10,556 bases of DNA from Desulfovibrio sp. (GTDB lineage: Bacteria; Desulfobacterota; Desulfovibrionia; Desulfovibrionales; Desulfovibrionaceae): NCBI RefSeq assembly GCF_019424165.1, contig NZ_JAHZAA010000045.1, positions 6,783 to 17,338 of the forward strand. Direction: 5' to 3'. The notes under the pieces are model-generated. The model saw nothing but the letters and a program-made list of their open reading frames with translations. It was not told where the DNA came from and made no database searches. Shown in pieces: positions 1 to 6,607 of the stretch. Both the position numbers and the translations under genes were made by a program. Position 1 is the stretch's first letter. Each line of letters begins with the position of its first letter.

Positions 1-264
1 CGGGCCGTGGCAGCGTTGCAGCAAAAGGCGCAAGGCGTACCCCATGCCGCAACCAAGAAGAACAGGAAGGGAGTCGTCTAGCTGGTCGCCATGCAGAGCA
101 GTAATAGCCGCCTGTTCTCTCTCCGGTCCGCCGGGAGCCAGCATGGCAAAGCTGCGGCCGTTGATTCTGGCTTCAATATCGCAAGGGGGCTGCGCGACAG
201 TATTTCCGGGATCTGTTTTTGTAGAAAAGATGGCTTGAAAAACGGGCTGTTGTGTCTGAGTCAT
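1..264 (-). CDS. N-terminal 88 codons of an unrecognised protein, possibly glycosyltransferase-like (3' end outside window)
   Basis: An open frame runs from an ATG at 264 to the window edge without a stop. The ATG overlaps the stop of the upstream fapA-like gene as ATGA, a classic sign of translational coupling. The visible protein starts MTQTQQPVFQAIF and contains a hydrophobic Gly-rich segment, LLGCGMGYALRLLLQR, around residues 69-84. That looks like the first strand and loop of a Rossmann-type nucleotide-binding fold. Similar segments occur near the N-terminus of Maf/DUF115-like and CgeB-like glycosyltransferase families, but the visible part is too short to decide, so the function is a weak inference. 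There is no signal peptide. The frame is well supported by the coupling and the clean reading frame. Confidence 0.75.
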   Translation of the reverse strand, partial: MTQTQQPVFQAIFSTKTDPGNTVAQPPCDIEARINGRSFAMLAPGGPEREQAAITALHGDQLDDSLPVLLGCGMGYALRLLLQRCHGP

Positions 265-1397
265 CGAGAAGTGCCCAGATGCGAGTGCTGCATGTGCTCA
301 ATAACGATATCGTGTTCCACCAGACGGCATGTGATTTTTTCATAAACGCGGTCAATGGTCAGGAAGGCACGGCCAATGGAGACTTCCACACCAGGGTAGA
401 TGCGCCCCGGAACCAAAAGACGGCAGTTGTGCATGTAGCTTTCATCCATGGACAGACGCGCCCATAGTTCGTCACGCCGCCGGATCAGCTGTTTGCGCTG
501 TTCCCGCAGGGCCTGCAGTTTTCGGCTTACATCATTGGTATCCGGCGGCAGGTGTCCGGCCACTGCATTGAGGTGGGTAATGGTCTGCGATTGCTGGGCA
601 ATGATATGATCAATTTTTTCAAGCTGGCGTATGCTCAGCGGATCATATCCAAGGTATATCTTGGTGGGAATGCCCGCCTTGTTACCGAGCTGCCTGCCCA
701 CATACATGCTGCCGTAGGCATTGATAATACCGCCGTACGCCTGTTCCCGCACCACCATGCTGGCTCCGGCGTACACAGTGGAGTAGAGACAGCTTTTTTC
801 TATAACGATGTTGTCCCGGGCGCGTGCTTCCACCTTTTCAAGAAAAGGAGACAACAGCTTGCCCCCGGCGTCTACGAGGCTGTGCTGCCCCGCGCCACCG
901 CGCACGCCGCCGTCAATCAGCAGGTTGCGCCGGGCGCGCACCACGCCGCCTTCGACCATGCCCATGATGCGCACGTTGTTGGCCTGTACGGAAAAGCCTG
1001 CACGCACGGAGCCATGAATGGCCATGTCACCCACAAAAAAAATGTTCCCTGTCTGAAAGCTCACGTCCTGCCGTACATTGAGCAGACATTTGACAGTGAT
1101 TTTTCCATCAAGATAGAAAACATAACCGTTGGCAGCGGCCAGCAGGTAGTTGGGGTAGTGAGGATCTACGCGTGTGTTTGAGCCGGTAGGAAAACGGGGT
1201 TTATCCAATATAAAACGCGGGTCCGGTTCCGGCCCCGCATCCTCCAGAGGGATGATCTCGGCCAGCACTTGCCCGTTGATGGCGTTCTGCACGTAGCCCA
1301 GGCTGTAAACGTCAGAAGAGCCGTTCTCCCCACCGGGCTTCAGGTGGAGGTAGTCAAAATCGGGATTGAAGTAATGCCGCAGATAGTATTGCACCAT
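261..1397 (-). CDS. FapA/DUF342-family beta-helix protein
   Basis: This 378-residue protein has the hallmarks of the FapA (flagellar assembly protein A, DUF342) family. Residues 90-250 are a run of short Gly-rich beta repeats, for example NGYVFYLDGKI, GDMAIHGSV, GMVEGGVV and GGVRGG, ending in YVGRQLGNKAG. A charged, probably coiled-coil segment follows at about 252-318. A last beta segment at about 325-366 contains GRIYPGVEVSIG. Family knowledge: FapA-like proteins are cytosolic and little understood, and Vibrio FapA affects flagellar assembly and polar localisation. No flagellar gene is visible here, so that role should not be assumed. The ATG at 1397 lies after a weak GGATGG-type ribosome site. 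The gene follows the STAS gene by 43 nt and overlaps the next gene by ATGA, so it belongs to the same transcription unit. Confidence 0.85.
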   Translation of the reverse strand: MVQYYLRHYFNPDFDYLHLKPGGENGSSDVYSLGYVQNAINGQVLAEIIPLEDAGPEPDPRFILDKPRFPTGSNTRVDPHYPNYLLAAANGYVFYLDGKITVKCLLNVRQDVSFQTGNIFFVGDMAIHGSVRAGFSVQANNVRIMGMVEGGVVRARRNLLIDGGVRGGAGQHSLVDAGGKLLSPFLEKVEARARDNIVIEKSCLYSTVYAGASMVVREQAYGGIINAYGSMYVGRQLGNKAGIPTKIYLGYDPLSIRQLEKIDHIIAQQSQTITHLNAVAGHLPPDTNDVSRKLQALREQRKQLIRRRDELWARLSMDESYMHNCRLLVPGRIYPGVEVSIGRAFLTIDRVYEKITCRLVEHDIVIEHMQHSHLGTSR

Positions 1398-1440
1398 GCA
1401 CCATCCGTAATGACCTGCGCAACTAAACGTTCAGGCGTGG

Positions 1441-1794
1441 TCAGTCCGCAGTGTCGGGAATAAAACCCTTCAATTCCTCTTCGCTGTCAAAGGTGGGAAA
1501 AAAACCTTCGATTTCCACTTTTTTCAGAAGCTCAACAACGTGTGGAGCCGGTGTGAGCAGCACAAGCCTTCTGCCGTGGCCACGACTTTTGGTACTGGCG
1601 CTGACGAGCACCCCAAGGCCGGATGTGTCCACCTTGTTTACACGGCTCAGGTCCAGCACAACCTGTCTGATGCCCGGAGCCAGAAGATAGGCTTCGAGCT
1701 GGCGGCTGAACTGAGGAACATCAGGCAACAGCATATCGCCCAGATAGCGCAGGACTGTAACGTTTTTATGAGACTCCGCTTGCAGGGTAAACAC
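1441..1794 (-). CDS. STAS-domain protein (anti-sigma-factor-antagonist type)
   Basis: This 117-residue protein is essentially one STAS domain. It has the core strand VVLDLSRVNKVDTSGLGVLV with the DTSGLG motif at 56-61, where Ser58 is the residue phosphorylated by anti-sigma kinases in the SpoIIAA/RsbV family. LVLLTPAPHVVELLKKV follows, as in the usual C-terminal half. I chose the GTG at 1794 because AGGAGG sits at 1809-1804 with a 9-nt spacer and because the protein then begins exactly at the domain. A longer frame reaching 1944 would run into dtd and adds non-domain sequence. Family knowledge: such proteins act in partner-switching control of sigma factors or of c-di-GMP and surface-behaviour regulators. 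No partner kinase or phosphatase lies in the window, so the partner is unknown. It follows dtd by 28 nt. Confidence 0.88.
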   Translation of the reverse strand: MFTLQAESHKNVTVLRYLGDMLLPDVPQFSRQLEAYLLAPGIRQVVLDLSRVNKVDTSGLGVLVSASTKSRGHGRRLVLLTPAPHVVELLKKVEIEGFFPTFDSEEELKGFIPDTAD

Positions 1795-1803
1795 GGGGCC
1801 GGG

Positions 1804-1809
1804 CCTCCT
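1804..1809 (-). promoter_or_regulatory. Strong ribosome binding site deciding the GTG start of the STAS gene
   Basis: AGGAGG is read on the minus strand, 9 nt before GTG at 1794. It is a perfect Shine-Dalgarno core and sets the start at GTG rather than at an upstream ATG inside dtd. Confidence 0.8.
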
Positions 1810-1822
1810 GGGTGGGCGGGCA

Positions 1823-2305
1823 TCAACTGCCGAACAGGCTGAGCGAGTCAAGCCAGATGGTGACAGGACCCCAATTGCAAAGGCGCACCGCCATGTCGGC
1901 GCCGAAGATACCTGAAGATACGCTGACGCTGCAAGATTCGTCAACTATCTTCACGAAATGTTCAAACATTGGTTCGGCCCATACCGGGTTGCCCGCATCT
2001 GTAAAGGACGGGCGGCGGCCTTTGCGGCAGTCGGCGTACAGGGTAAATTGCGGCACGAGTAAAAGCTGCCCGCCAAATTCTTCAAGCGATGTGTGAAACT
2101 TGTTGGCAAGCTCTCCCTGGCCGGGAAAAATCCGCAAGCCAGCCAATTTTTGAGCCATACCCCGGAAAGCCGGTCTGGAATGAAAATCCGGGCCATCTTC
2201 CTGCCCGAAGCCCACCAGAGCCGTGATGCCGGGGCCGATGGCCGCCACCTGGCGGCCATCGACACTCACGGAAGCTTCAGTAACTCTTTGAACCAGTATG
2301 CGCAT
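1823..2305 (-). CDS. dtd: D-aminoacyl-tRNA deacylase
   Basis: A 160-residue protein with the DTD fold, which hydrolyses D-amino acids (and glycine mischarged on tRNA-Ala) from tRNA in the cytosol. It begins MRILVQRVTEASVSVDG, the standard start of the family. The catalytic-strand motif is at 85-88 in LLLVPQFTLYADCRKG; Thr88 corresponds to the catalytic Thr of the SQFT motif, but the usual Ser is Pro here. The cross-subunit Gly-cisPro motif is present at 146-149 (GPVT) in NWGPVTIWLD, and GIFGADMAV precedes it as expected. The protein is slightly longer than the usual 145 or so residues. The ATG at 2305 shares one base with the ligase stop (TGATG), indicating translational coupling. The Ser-to-Pro change is discussed as a finding. 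Confidence 0.93.
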   Translation of the reverse strand: MRILVQRVTEASVSVDGRQVAAIGPGITALVGFGQEDGPDFHSRPAFRGMAQKLAGLRIFPGQGELANKFHTSLEEFGGQLLLVPQFTLYADCRKGRRPSFTDAGNPVWAEPMFEHFVKIVDESCSVSVSSGIFGADMAVRLCNWGPVTIWLDSLSLFGS

Positions 2306-4059
2306 CAGGCATTCTCTTGAGTTAGTTCCTGGCTGTTTTCCGCAGTCGCCGTTTTTGCCTTGCGCTGCTTGCGTTTGGCGGCCTTGCTTTCTTCTTCTTC
2401 GCGCAGGGCGCGCCTGAGCACCTTGCCTACAATAGTTTTGGGCAGTTCTTTACGAAATTCCACAAGACGCGGAACCTTATAGCCGGCCAGCTTCTGGCGG
2501 CACCAGGCAACGATGTCGGCCTTGGTGAGTTCTTCCCCGTCCTGGGTGACCACGTAAGCCTTGAGCACTTCGCCGCGCACGTCATCGCGTATGCCCACAC
2601 TTACGGCTTCCTGCACCTTGGGGTGCTCCAGCAGCACCTCATCCACCTCACGCGGGTAGACGTTGTAGCCGTTGACAATCACCATGTCTTTTTTTCTGTC
2701 CACGATATAAAAATAGCCGTCTTCATCCATTGTAGCCAGGTCGCCGGTGTACAGCCAGCCGTTGCGCAGCGCGCTGGCAGACTCGTCCGGACGCCGCCAG
2801 TAGCCACTCATGACCTGGGGGCCGGAAACAATAAGTTCGCCCATCTTGCCGGGCGGCAGGGTAAGGGAGCCCCCTTCCATATCCACAATACGGGCATCAG
2901 TGCCGGGCAGCGGCATACCGATGGAGTTGGGCTTTTGCCCCTGTTTGCCCAACGGGTTGCAGTGGGTAATGGGCGAGGCTTCGGTAAGGCCGTAGCCTTC
3001 AAGAATGGAAGCGCCCGTAGTGTCCTGAAATTGACGGAAAATTTCTCGCGGCAGGGGGGCTGAGCCTGAAACGCATATTTTGATACAGCGCAGGTCGTAC
3101 TGCGCAAGATTTTTTTGCTGCAAAAGCGAAATATACACCGAAGGGGCACCGGGAAAGATGCTCGGCCTATGTTTGCCGATCAGGCGCAGCACGTCCTGGG
3201 GAACATAACGCGGCAAAGGCAGGGTAGTGGCCGCCAGCGCGATAGGAATAATCAGGCCGGTAGTGAGGCCGTAGACATGAAAGAAAGGCAGAATCGAGAT
3301 GAAGGAGTGGTGGTCTTCAGCCTTTACATTGATAATGTCGAGAACCTGTCGGCAGTTGGTGCCAAGGTTGGAATGCGTGAGGGTGACGCCTTTGGGCAGG
3401 CCCGTGGTGCCGCCCGTGTACTGGAGCATGATGGGAGCGGTGTGCGGATCGGCAATGGGGGCAGAATACCGCTCTGCGCCTTTGAATACCTTTTTCCATT
3501 CAAAAACACTTTTGCCGTCATACGGTATGGAAATCTTTTTGCCACGAGATTTTTTGAGCCGGTACAGCCAGTTAAGCGGAAAAGACAGCGCATCCGCCGC
3601 ACCGGTGACGATGAAATTGCGCAACGGCAGGCGGTCACGCAGGGCAGACACACGAGGCCAGAGCAGGTCAAGCATGACAATGTGCTCTGCCCCGGAATCC
3701 TGCATATTGGCAATGATCTCTTTCTCCATGTACAGAGGATTGGTCATGACAACCACCCCCCCTGCCTTGATGATACCCCAGAAGGCCACCACGGTCTGGG
3801 GCATATTGGGCATCATAAGCGCCACGCGCTGCCCTGTTTTTACCCCGAGGCGTTTGAGCGCCCCGGCGAAAAGCTCTGCCCGTTCGCGCAGCTTTTTGTA
3901 GGAAATACGAGTGTTCTGAAAAATGACCGCCGGGCGGTTGGGGTATTTGTCCGCCGCTTCGTCCAGCATGGCATAGAGGGGTTTATCCCATGCCTCTGTG
4001 ATGCGCGGCACAAAGGCGTCGTAGTGAGCGAACCAGGGACGATACTGTTCTGTGTTCAT
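2305..4059 (-). CDS. fadD: Long-chain fatty-acid-CoA ligase (AMP-forming)
   Basis: A 584-residue ANL-superfamily adenylating enzyme: ATP plus fatty acid gives acyl-AMP, then acyl-CoA. Motifs appear in order: the phosphate-binding loop YTGGTTGLPKG at 214-224, the acyl/adenylate-site motif EGYGLTEASP at 354-363, TGD at 438-440 (ATP-ribose Asp440), the hinge DRKKDMVIVNGYNVYPREV at 454-472, and the catalytic Lys546 in TIVGKVLRR. The size and the LPFFHVYGLT segment fit medium/long-chain FadD-type ligases better than acetyl-CoA synthetase. After the catalytic domain comes a Lys/Arg- then Gln/Glu-rich tail (about 556-584), which is unlikely to be folded. The start is supported by AAGGA five bases before ATG 4059. 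It lies 15 nt after ispDF and is coupled to dtd. Exact chain-length preference cannot be told; the symbol is a family label. Confidence 0.9.
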   Translation of the reverse strand: MNTEQYRPWFAHYDAFVPRITEAWDKPLYAMLDEAADKYPNRPAVIFQNTRISYKKLRERAELFAGALKRLGVKTGQRVALMMPNMPQTVVAFWGIIKAGGVVVMTNPLYMEKEIIANMQDSGAEHIVMLDLLWPRVSALRDRLPLRNFIVTGAADALSFPLNWLYRLKKSRGKKISIPYDGKSVFEWKKVFKGAERYSAPIADPHTAPIMLQYTGGTTGLPKGVTLTHSNLGTNCRQVLDIINVKAEDHHSFISILPFFHVYGLTTGLIIPIALAATTLPLPRYVPQDVLRLIGKHRPSIFPGAPSVYISLLQQKNLAQYDLRCIKICVSGSAPLPREIFRQFQDTTGASILEGYGLTEASPITHCNPLGKQGQKPNSIGMPLPGTDARIVDMEGGSLTLPPGKMGELIVSGPQVMSGYWRRPDESASALRNGWLYTGDLATMDEDGYFYIVDRKKDMVIVNGYNVYPREVDEVLLEHPKVQEAVSVGIRDDVRGEVLKAYVVTQDGEELTKADIVAWCRQKLAGYKVPRLVEFRKELPKTIVGKVLRRALREEEESKAAKRKQRKAKTATAENSQELTQENA

Positions 4060-4074
4060 GGCGATCCTTGTGAA

Positions 4075-5337
4075 TCAGATGTCGCGTTGCAAAGAAGACG
4101 GCGGCGCAAAGGCGGCGCGGGCACCTGCCCACGCTGTAACAACGGCATATGCCTTGATACCTTCAGCGCGGCCCGTGAACCCAAGCCCTTCCTCTGTGCT
4201 GGCCTTAAGATTGACGCAGTCGGCGGGCAAAGCCAGCAGGCGGGCGATGTTTTTTCTGATTTCTTCGCGATGTGGCGCAAGACGAGGCGTCTGGGCGATC
4301 AGGGTAAGGTCGGCGTGACACAACTGCACGCCTTTTTGACGAACCATATCCAGAGCTTCATCCAGCAAAAGCGCTGAAGAAATATTATCAAAGCGGGGAT
4401 CTTTATCAGAAAAATGCTGACCGATATCACCGAGACCGGCGCAGCCAAGTAGTGCATCGGTCAGAGCATGCAGCAGCACGTCGCCATCGGAATGTGCGGC
4501 CACCTCCGGCCCTGCGGGAATGAGCACACCGCCAAGGCGCATGGGACGGCCACCCGGAGCGTAACGGTGCACATCGTAGCCCATACCCGTACAAGGACGG
4601 GGCAGGACAGCGGTGTTTCGTAAAAGATCCATGTCTTCGGGGTTGGTAATTTTCACGTTGGCGGCTTCTCCTTCAACCACATGGACCTCATGCCCGAGTT
4701 CTTCCAGCAAAGAGGCATCGTCAGTGACATTCAGTTGCTGTATTTCCGCATGGCGATGGGCCTGAAGCAGAAGGTCAAGACTGAAGCCCTGAGGCGTTTG
4801 GACCGCCACAAGTGTATGGCGAGGCAAGGTGCCTGTAACCAGGCCGTGCGATACGGTCTTTATGGTATCTGTTACCGGCAGGGCGGGGATTGCCCCCGGT
4901 GCGCCGGATTCAAGGGACGTGCATATTTTGCGTATCAACTTCGGGCTGACAAAGGGCCGGGCCGCGTCATGAATGAGCACATGGCGGGCATCTGCGGGCA
5001 ACACGGCCAGCCCGTGACGTACGGAGTCCTGGCGCAGCGTTCCTCCGGCCGCGGTAAGGTAGGGCAGCCCCAGATCATCAACAGCAAAAAGCGCACGCAG
5101 GTTTTCAACGTGGGCGTCATAATCGGCGGGGGGAAAAACAAAAACAATGCCCGCCACCGCGGCGCTGCGGCTCATGGCTCCGGCGGCGTGCCAATAGAGG
5201 GGGGTACCCTGCCAGTGCAAAAACTGCTTGGCAAGCCCACCTGTGGCAGCGGCAAGGCGGCGGCCTTGTCCTGCGGCAAGCAGTATGGCCCATGGCTTTA
5301 CAGGCTGCCCCCGAGGGGGCGCGGAAGTTTCTGACAT
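4075..5337 (-). CDS. ispDF: Bifunctional IspD-IspF enzyme of the MEP isoprenoid pathway
   Basis: A 420-residue fusion. Residues 16-245 are IspD (MEP cytidylyltransferase): the nucleotide-binding loop ILLAAGQGRRL at 18-28, KQFL at 37-40, HDAARPF at 123-129, VAVQTPQGF at 177-185, TDDASLLEE and VKITNPEDM. Residues 250-405 are IspF (MECDP synthase): GMGYDVHRY with metal ligands Asp255 and His257, AHSDGDVLLHALTDALLG with His290, then LKASTEEGLGFTGR near the C-terminus. Both active sites look complete. Such fusions are known in epsilon-, alpha- and some deltaproteobacteria. I chose ATG 5337, after AGAGG with a 6-nt spacer. An in-frame ATG at 5394 would lie inside the 3' strand of the RNase P RNA and adds 19 residues before the conserved domain. 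The gene starts 23 nt after rnpB with no terminator between. Confidence 0.94.
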   Translation of the reverse strand: MSETSAPPRGQPVKPWAILLAAGQGRRLAAATGGLAKQFLHWQGTPLYWHAAGAMSRSAAVAGIVFVFPPADYDAHVENLRALFAVDDLGLPYLTAAGGTLRQDSVRHGLAVLPADARHVLIHDAARPFVSPKLIRKICTSLESGAPGAIPALPVTDTIKTVSHGLVTGTLPRHTLVAVQTPQGFSLDLLLQAHRHAEIQQLNVTDDASLLEELGHEVHVVEGEAANVKITNPEDMDLLRNTAVLPRPCTGMGYDVHRYAPGGRPMRLGGVLIPAGPEVAAHSDGDVLLHALTDALLGCAGLGDIGQHFSDKDPRFDNISSALLLDEALDMVRQKGVQLCHADLTLIAQTPRLAPHREEIRKNIARLLALPADCVNLKASTEEGLGFTGRAEGIKAYAVVTAWAGARAAFAPPSSLQRDI

Positions 5338-5360
5338 GGCTGGCCTCTGGCTGACAGTAT

Positions 5361-5722
5361 GCGGGAGTCGGACTGTAAGCCGGGTTCTGTCCACACGGTT
5401 GCCCGTGTGTGACCGTCATTCCTCTAGGAGTGCGGTTGCCCGCACCCTCAAGCAACCTACCCGGAAGGCTTCGGCCGGGCCGGCCGCCTTCCCTATTTGG
5501 TCTTGCTCCGAACGGGGTATGCCGAGCATGCCGTGTCACCACGGCATCTGGTGGTCTCTTACACCACCGTTTCACCCTTACCCGGCCGAGGCCGGGCGGT
5601 TTGCTTTCTGTGGCGCTGTCCGGAGGTTGCCCCCCCTGGATGTTATCCAGCGTTCTGCCCTGTGGAGCCCGGACTTTCCTCCCCGGGGTTACCCCCGCGG
5701 CGACGATCCGTCCGACTCCCGC
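5361..5722 (-). ncRNA. rnpB: RNase P RNA, bacterial class A
   Basis: The catalytic RNA of RNase P, which matures tRNA 5' ends. Read on the minus strand, universally conserved segments appear in the expected order: GGAGGAAAGTCCGGGCTCC (5682-5664), ACAGAAAGCAAACCGCC (5611-5595), TAAGGGTGAAACGGTG (5580-5565), GGAGCAAGACCAAATAGGG (5509-5491), GGGTAGGTTGCTTGAGG (5462-5446), AGAGGAATGACGGTC (5425-5411) and ACAGAACCCGGCTTAC (5390-5375). The ends are set by helix P1: 5722-5710 pairs perfectly over 13 bp with 5373-5361. Length is about 362 nt, normal for class A. No convincing sigma-70 promoter lies just upstream and no terminator just downstream, so it may be processed from a longer transcript. Ends are good to within a few bases. 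Confidence 0.97.
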
Positions 5723-5738
5723 AATATGGAGGCACATG

Positions 5739-5796
5739 GGTGACGGAGCGCGTCACACAAGACCGGGCCGCATGTGTTTCAATGCGGTCCGGCCCT
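5739..5796. repeat. Two adjacent inverted repeats between the zinc-ribbon gene and rnpB
   Basis: The first repeat is GTGACG at 5740-5745 against CGTCAC at 5751-5756 (6 bp, 5-nt loop). The second is 5761-5773 against 5782-5794 (13 positions, one mismatch and one G-U, 8-nt loop), which is GC-rich. On the minus strand the large hairpin is followed only by TTGTGTG, which is poor as a Rho-independent terminator. On the plus strand it is followed by CTTTTC, but no plus-strand gene feeds into it. It may be a weak terminator, an RNA-processing signal ahead of rnpB, or a pause site. Confidence 0.55.
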
Positions 5797-5815
5797 TTTC
5801 ATGCGCCGAAAAGTA

Positions 5816-6586
5816 TTAATCAGTCAGCGGTTTGGGAGCGCATTGGGGTGCTTCAGCAACGGTGAAATGCTCGCACCAGAATATGAGGCGCTGACAGTTG
5901 GGGCAGCTTAAAATCTGCTGACCGCGTTGCAGTTCAATAAAAGACTGCGGCGGAACGGCAATGTGGCAGCCCGAGCAGATGCCTTCTTTGACGGCCACGA
6001 TAACCGGGTGTTCCAACCGTTCGCGAATGAACTCATAGCGCATGAAAACAGGCTGGGGGATGAATTTGCTGACCTGGGCCCGTTTGGCATTGAGTTCAGC
6101 AAGGGCCGCAGTGCATTTTTGCAGCTTTTCTTCGAGACCATCACGCTTGACTTCAAGTTCGGCTTTGACGGCAGAGTGTGTAAGATCAAGTTCGGCCAGA
6201 GCATCTTTTTGGAACTGCAATTCTTCCATGAGAGTCATTTTTTCCTCTTCACGGGAGCGGTTCACTTTTTCCATGCCGTCCATTTCGCGCATCATTGCAT
6301 GATATTCACGCGTGTTTTCTACCTGCATGAGCTTGTTTTTGCTCTTTTTAATGCGGGCGGCATCATCATCAATTTCAAGTGAAAGGCGCTTTTGCTGCTC
6401 CTGAAGATGGGTCAGCTTATCCACAATATAGTTGCGCTGTGTCTCGCTGGCATTGAAGCGCTGCTCAAGCGAGTTCAGTTCAGTGGGGGCACGCTCCATA
6501 TCCTGCCGTACCGCATAAATGGCGTCATCAACCTTTTGCAGTTCCACAAGCTGTTTTATCTGATCAAAGTAAACGGCATTACTCAT
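5816..6586 (-). CDS. Coiled-coil C4 zinc-ribbon protein (zf-RING_7 / DUF164 family)
   Basis: A 256-residue protein. Residues 1-175 are almost entirely charged heptad-like sequence predicted to form a long coiled-coil hairpin, for example NSLEQRFNASETQRNYIVDK and KLMQVENTREYHAMMREMDG. The C-terminal part is a zinc ribbon with Cys204 and Cys207 in CSGCHIAVPPQ and Cys228 and Cys231 in CPNCQRLIFW. This is the architecture of the CT398/HP0958-like family. In epsilonproteobacteria HP0958 (FlgZ) affects sigma-54 stability and flagellin mRNA, but in other bacteria the role is unknown. The start is clear, with AGGAGG 10 nt before ATG 6586. It lies 21 nt after the Nif3-like gene, a pairing common in Desulfovibrio-like genomes by general knowledge. 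No signal peptide or membrane segment. Confidence 0.88.
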   Translation of the reverse strand: MSNAVYFDQIKQLVELQKVDDAIYAVRQDMERAPTELNSLEQRFNASETQRNYIVDKLTHLQEQQKRLSLEIDDDAARIKKSKNKLMQVENTREYHAMMREMDGMEKVNRSREEEKMTLMEELQFQKDALAELDLTHSAVKAELEVKRDGLEEKLQKCTAALAELNAKRAQVSKFIPQPVFMRYEFIRERLEHPVIVAVKEGICSGCHIAVPPQSFIELQRGQQILSCPNCQRLIFWCEHFTVAEAPQCAPKPLTD

Positions 6587-6607
6587 TATAAAAAGACCTC
6601 CTGATAG

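Noticed and set aside
552..1181. 209-codon plus-strand ORF opposite the FapA-like gene
   Set aside because: Its His/Ala/Val-rich composition mirrors the codon structure of the real minus-strand gene, and there is no ribosome site.
1795..1944. N-terminal extension of the STAS protein
   Set aside because: It overlaps dtd in another frame, is not STAS-like, and the GTG at 1794 has a perfect AGGAGG.
3115..4377. 420-codon plus-strand ORF opposite the acyl-CoA ligase and ispDF
   Set aside because: It is a long antisense shadow with no recognisable motif; the minus-strand frames hold complete enzyme motifs.
5338..5394. Upstream in-frame ATG giving ispDF 19 more residues
   Set aside because: It would start inside the 3' portion of the RNase P RNA, and ATG 5337 has a ribosome site directly before it and begins just ahead of the IspD domain.
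5117..5865. Several overlapping ORFs of 120-206 codons on both strands across the RNase P RNA
   Set aside because: They cover a structured RNA with all conserved RNase P segments; the frames are low-complexity Pro/Arg/Cys-rich and lack family features.
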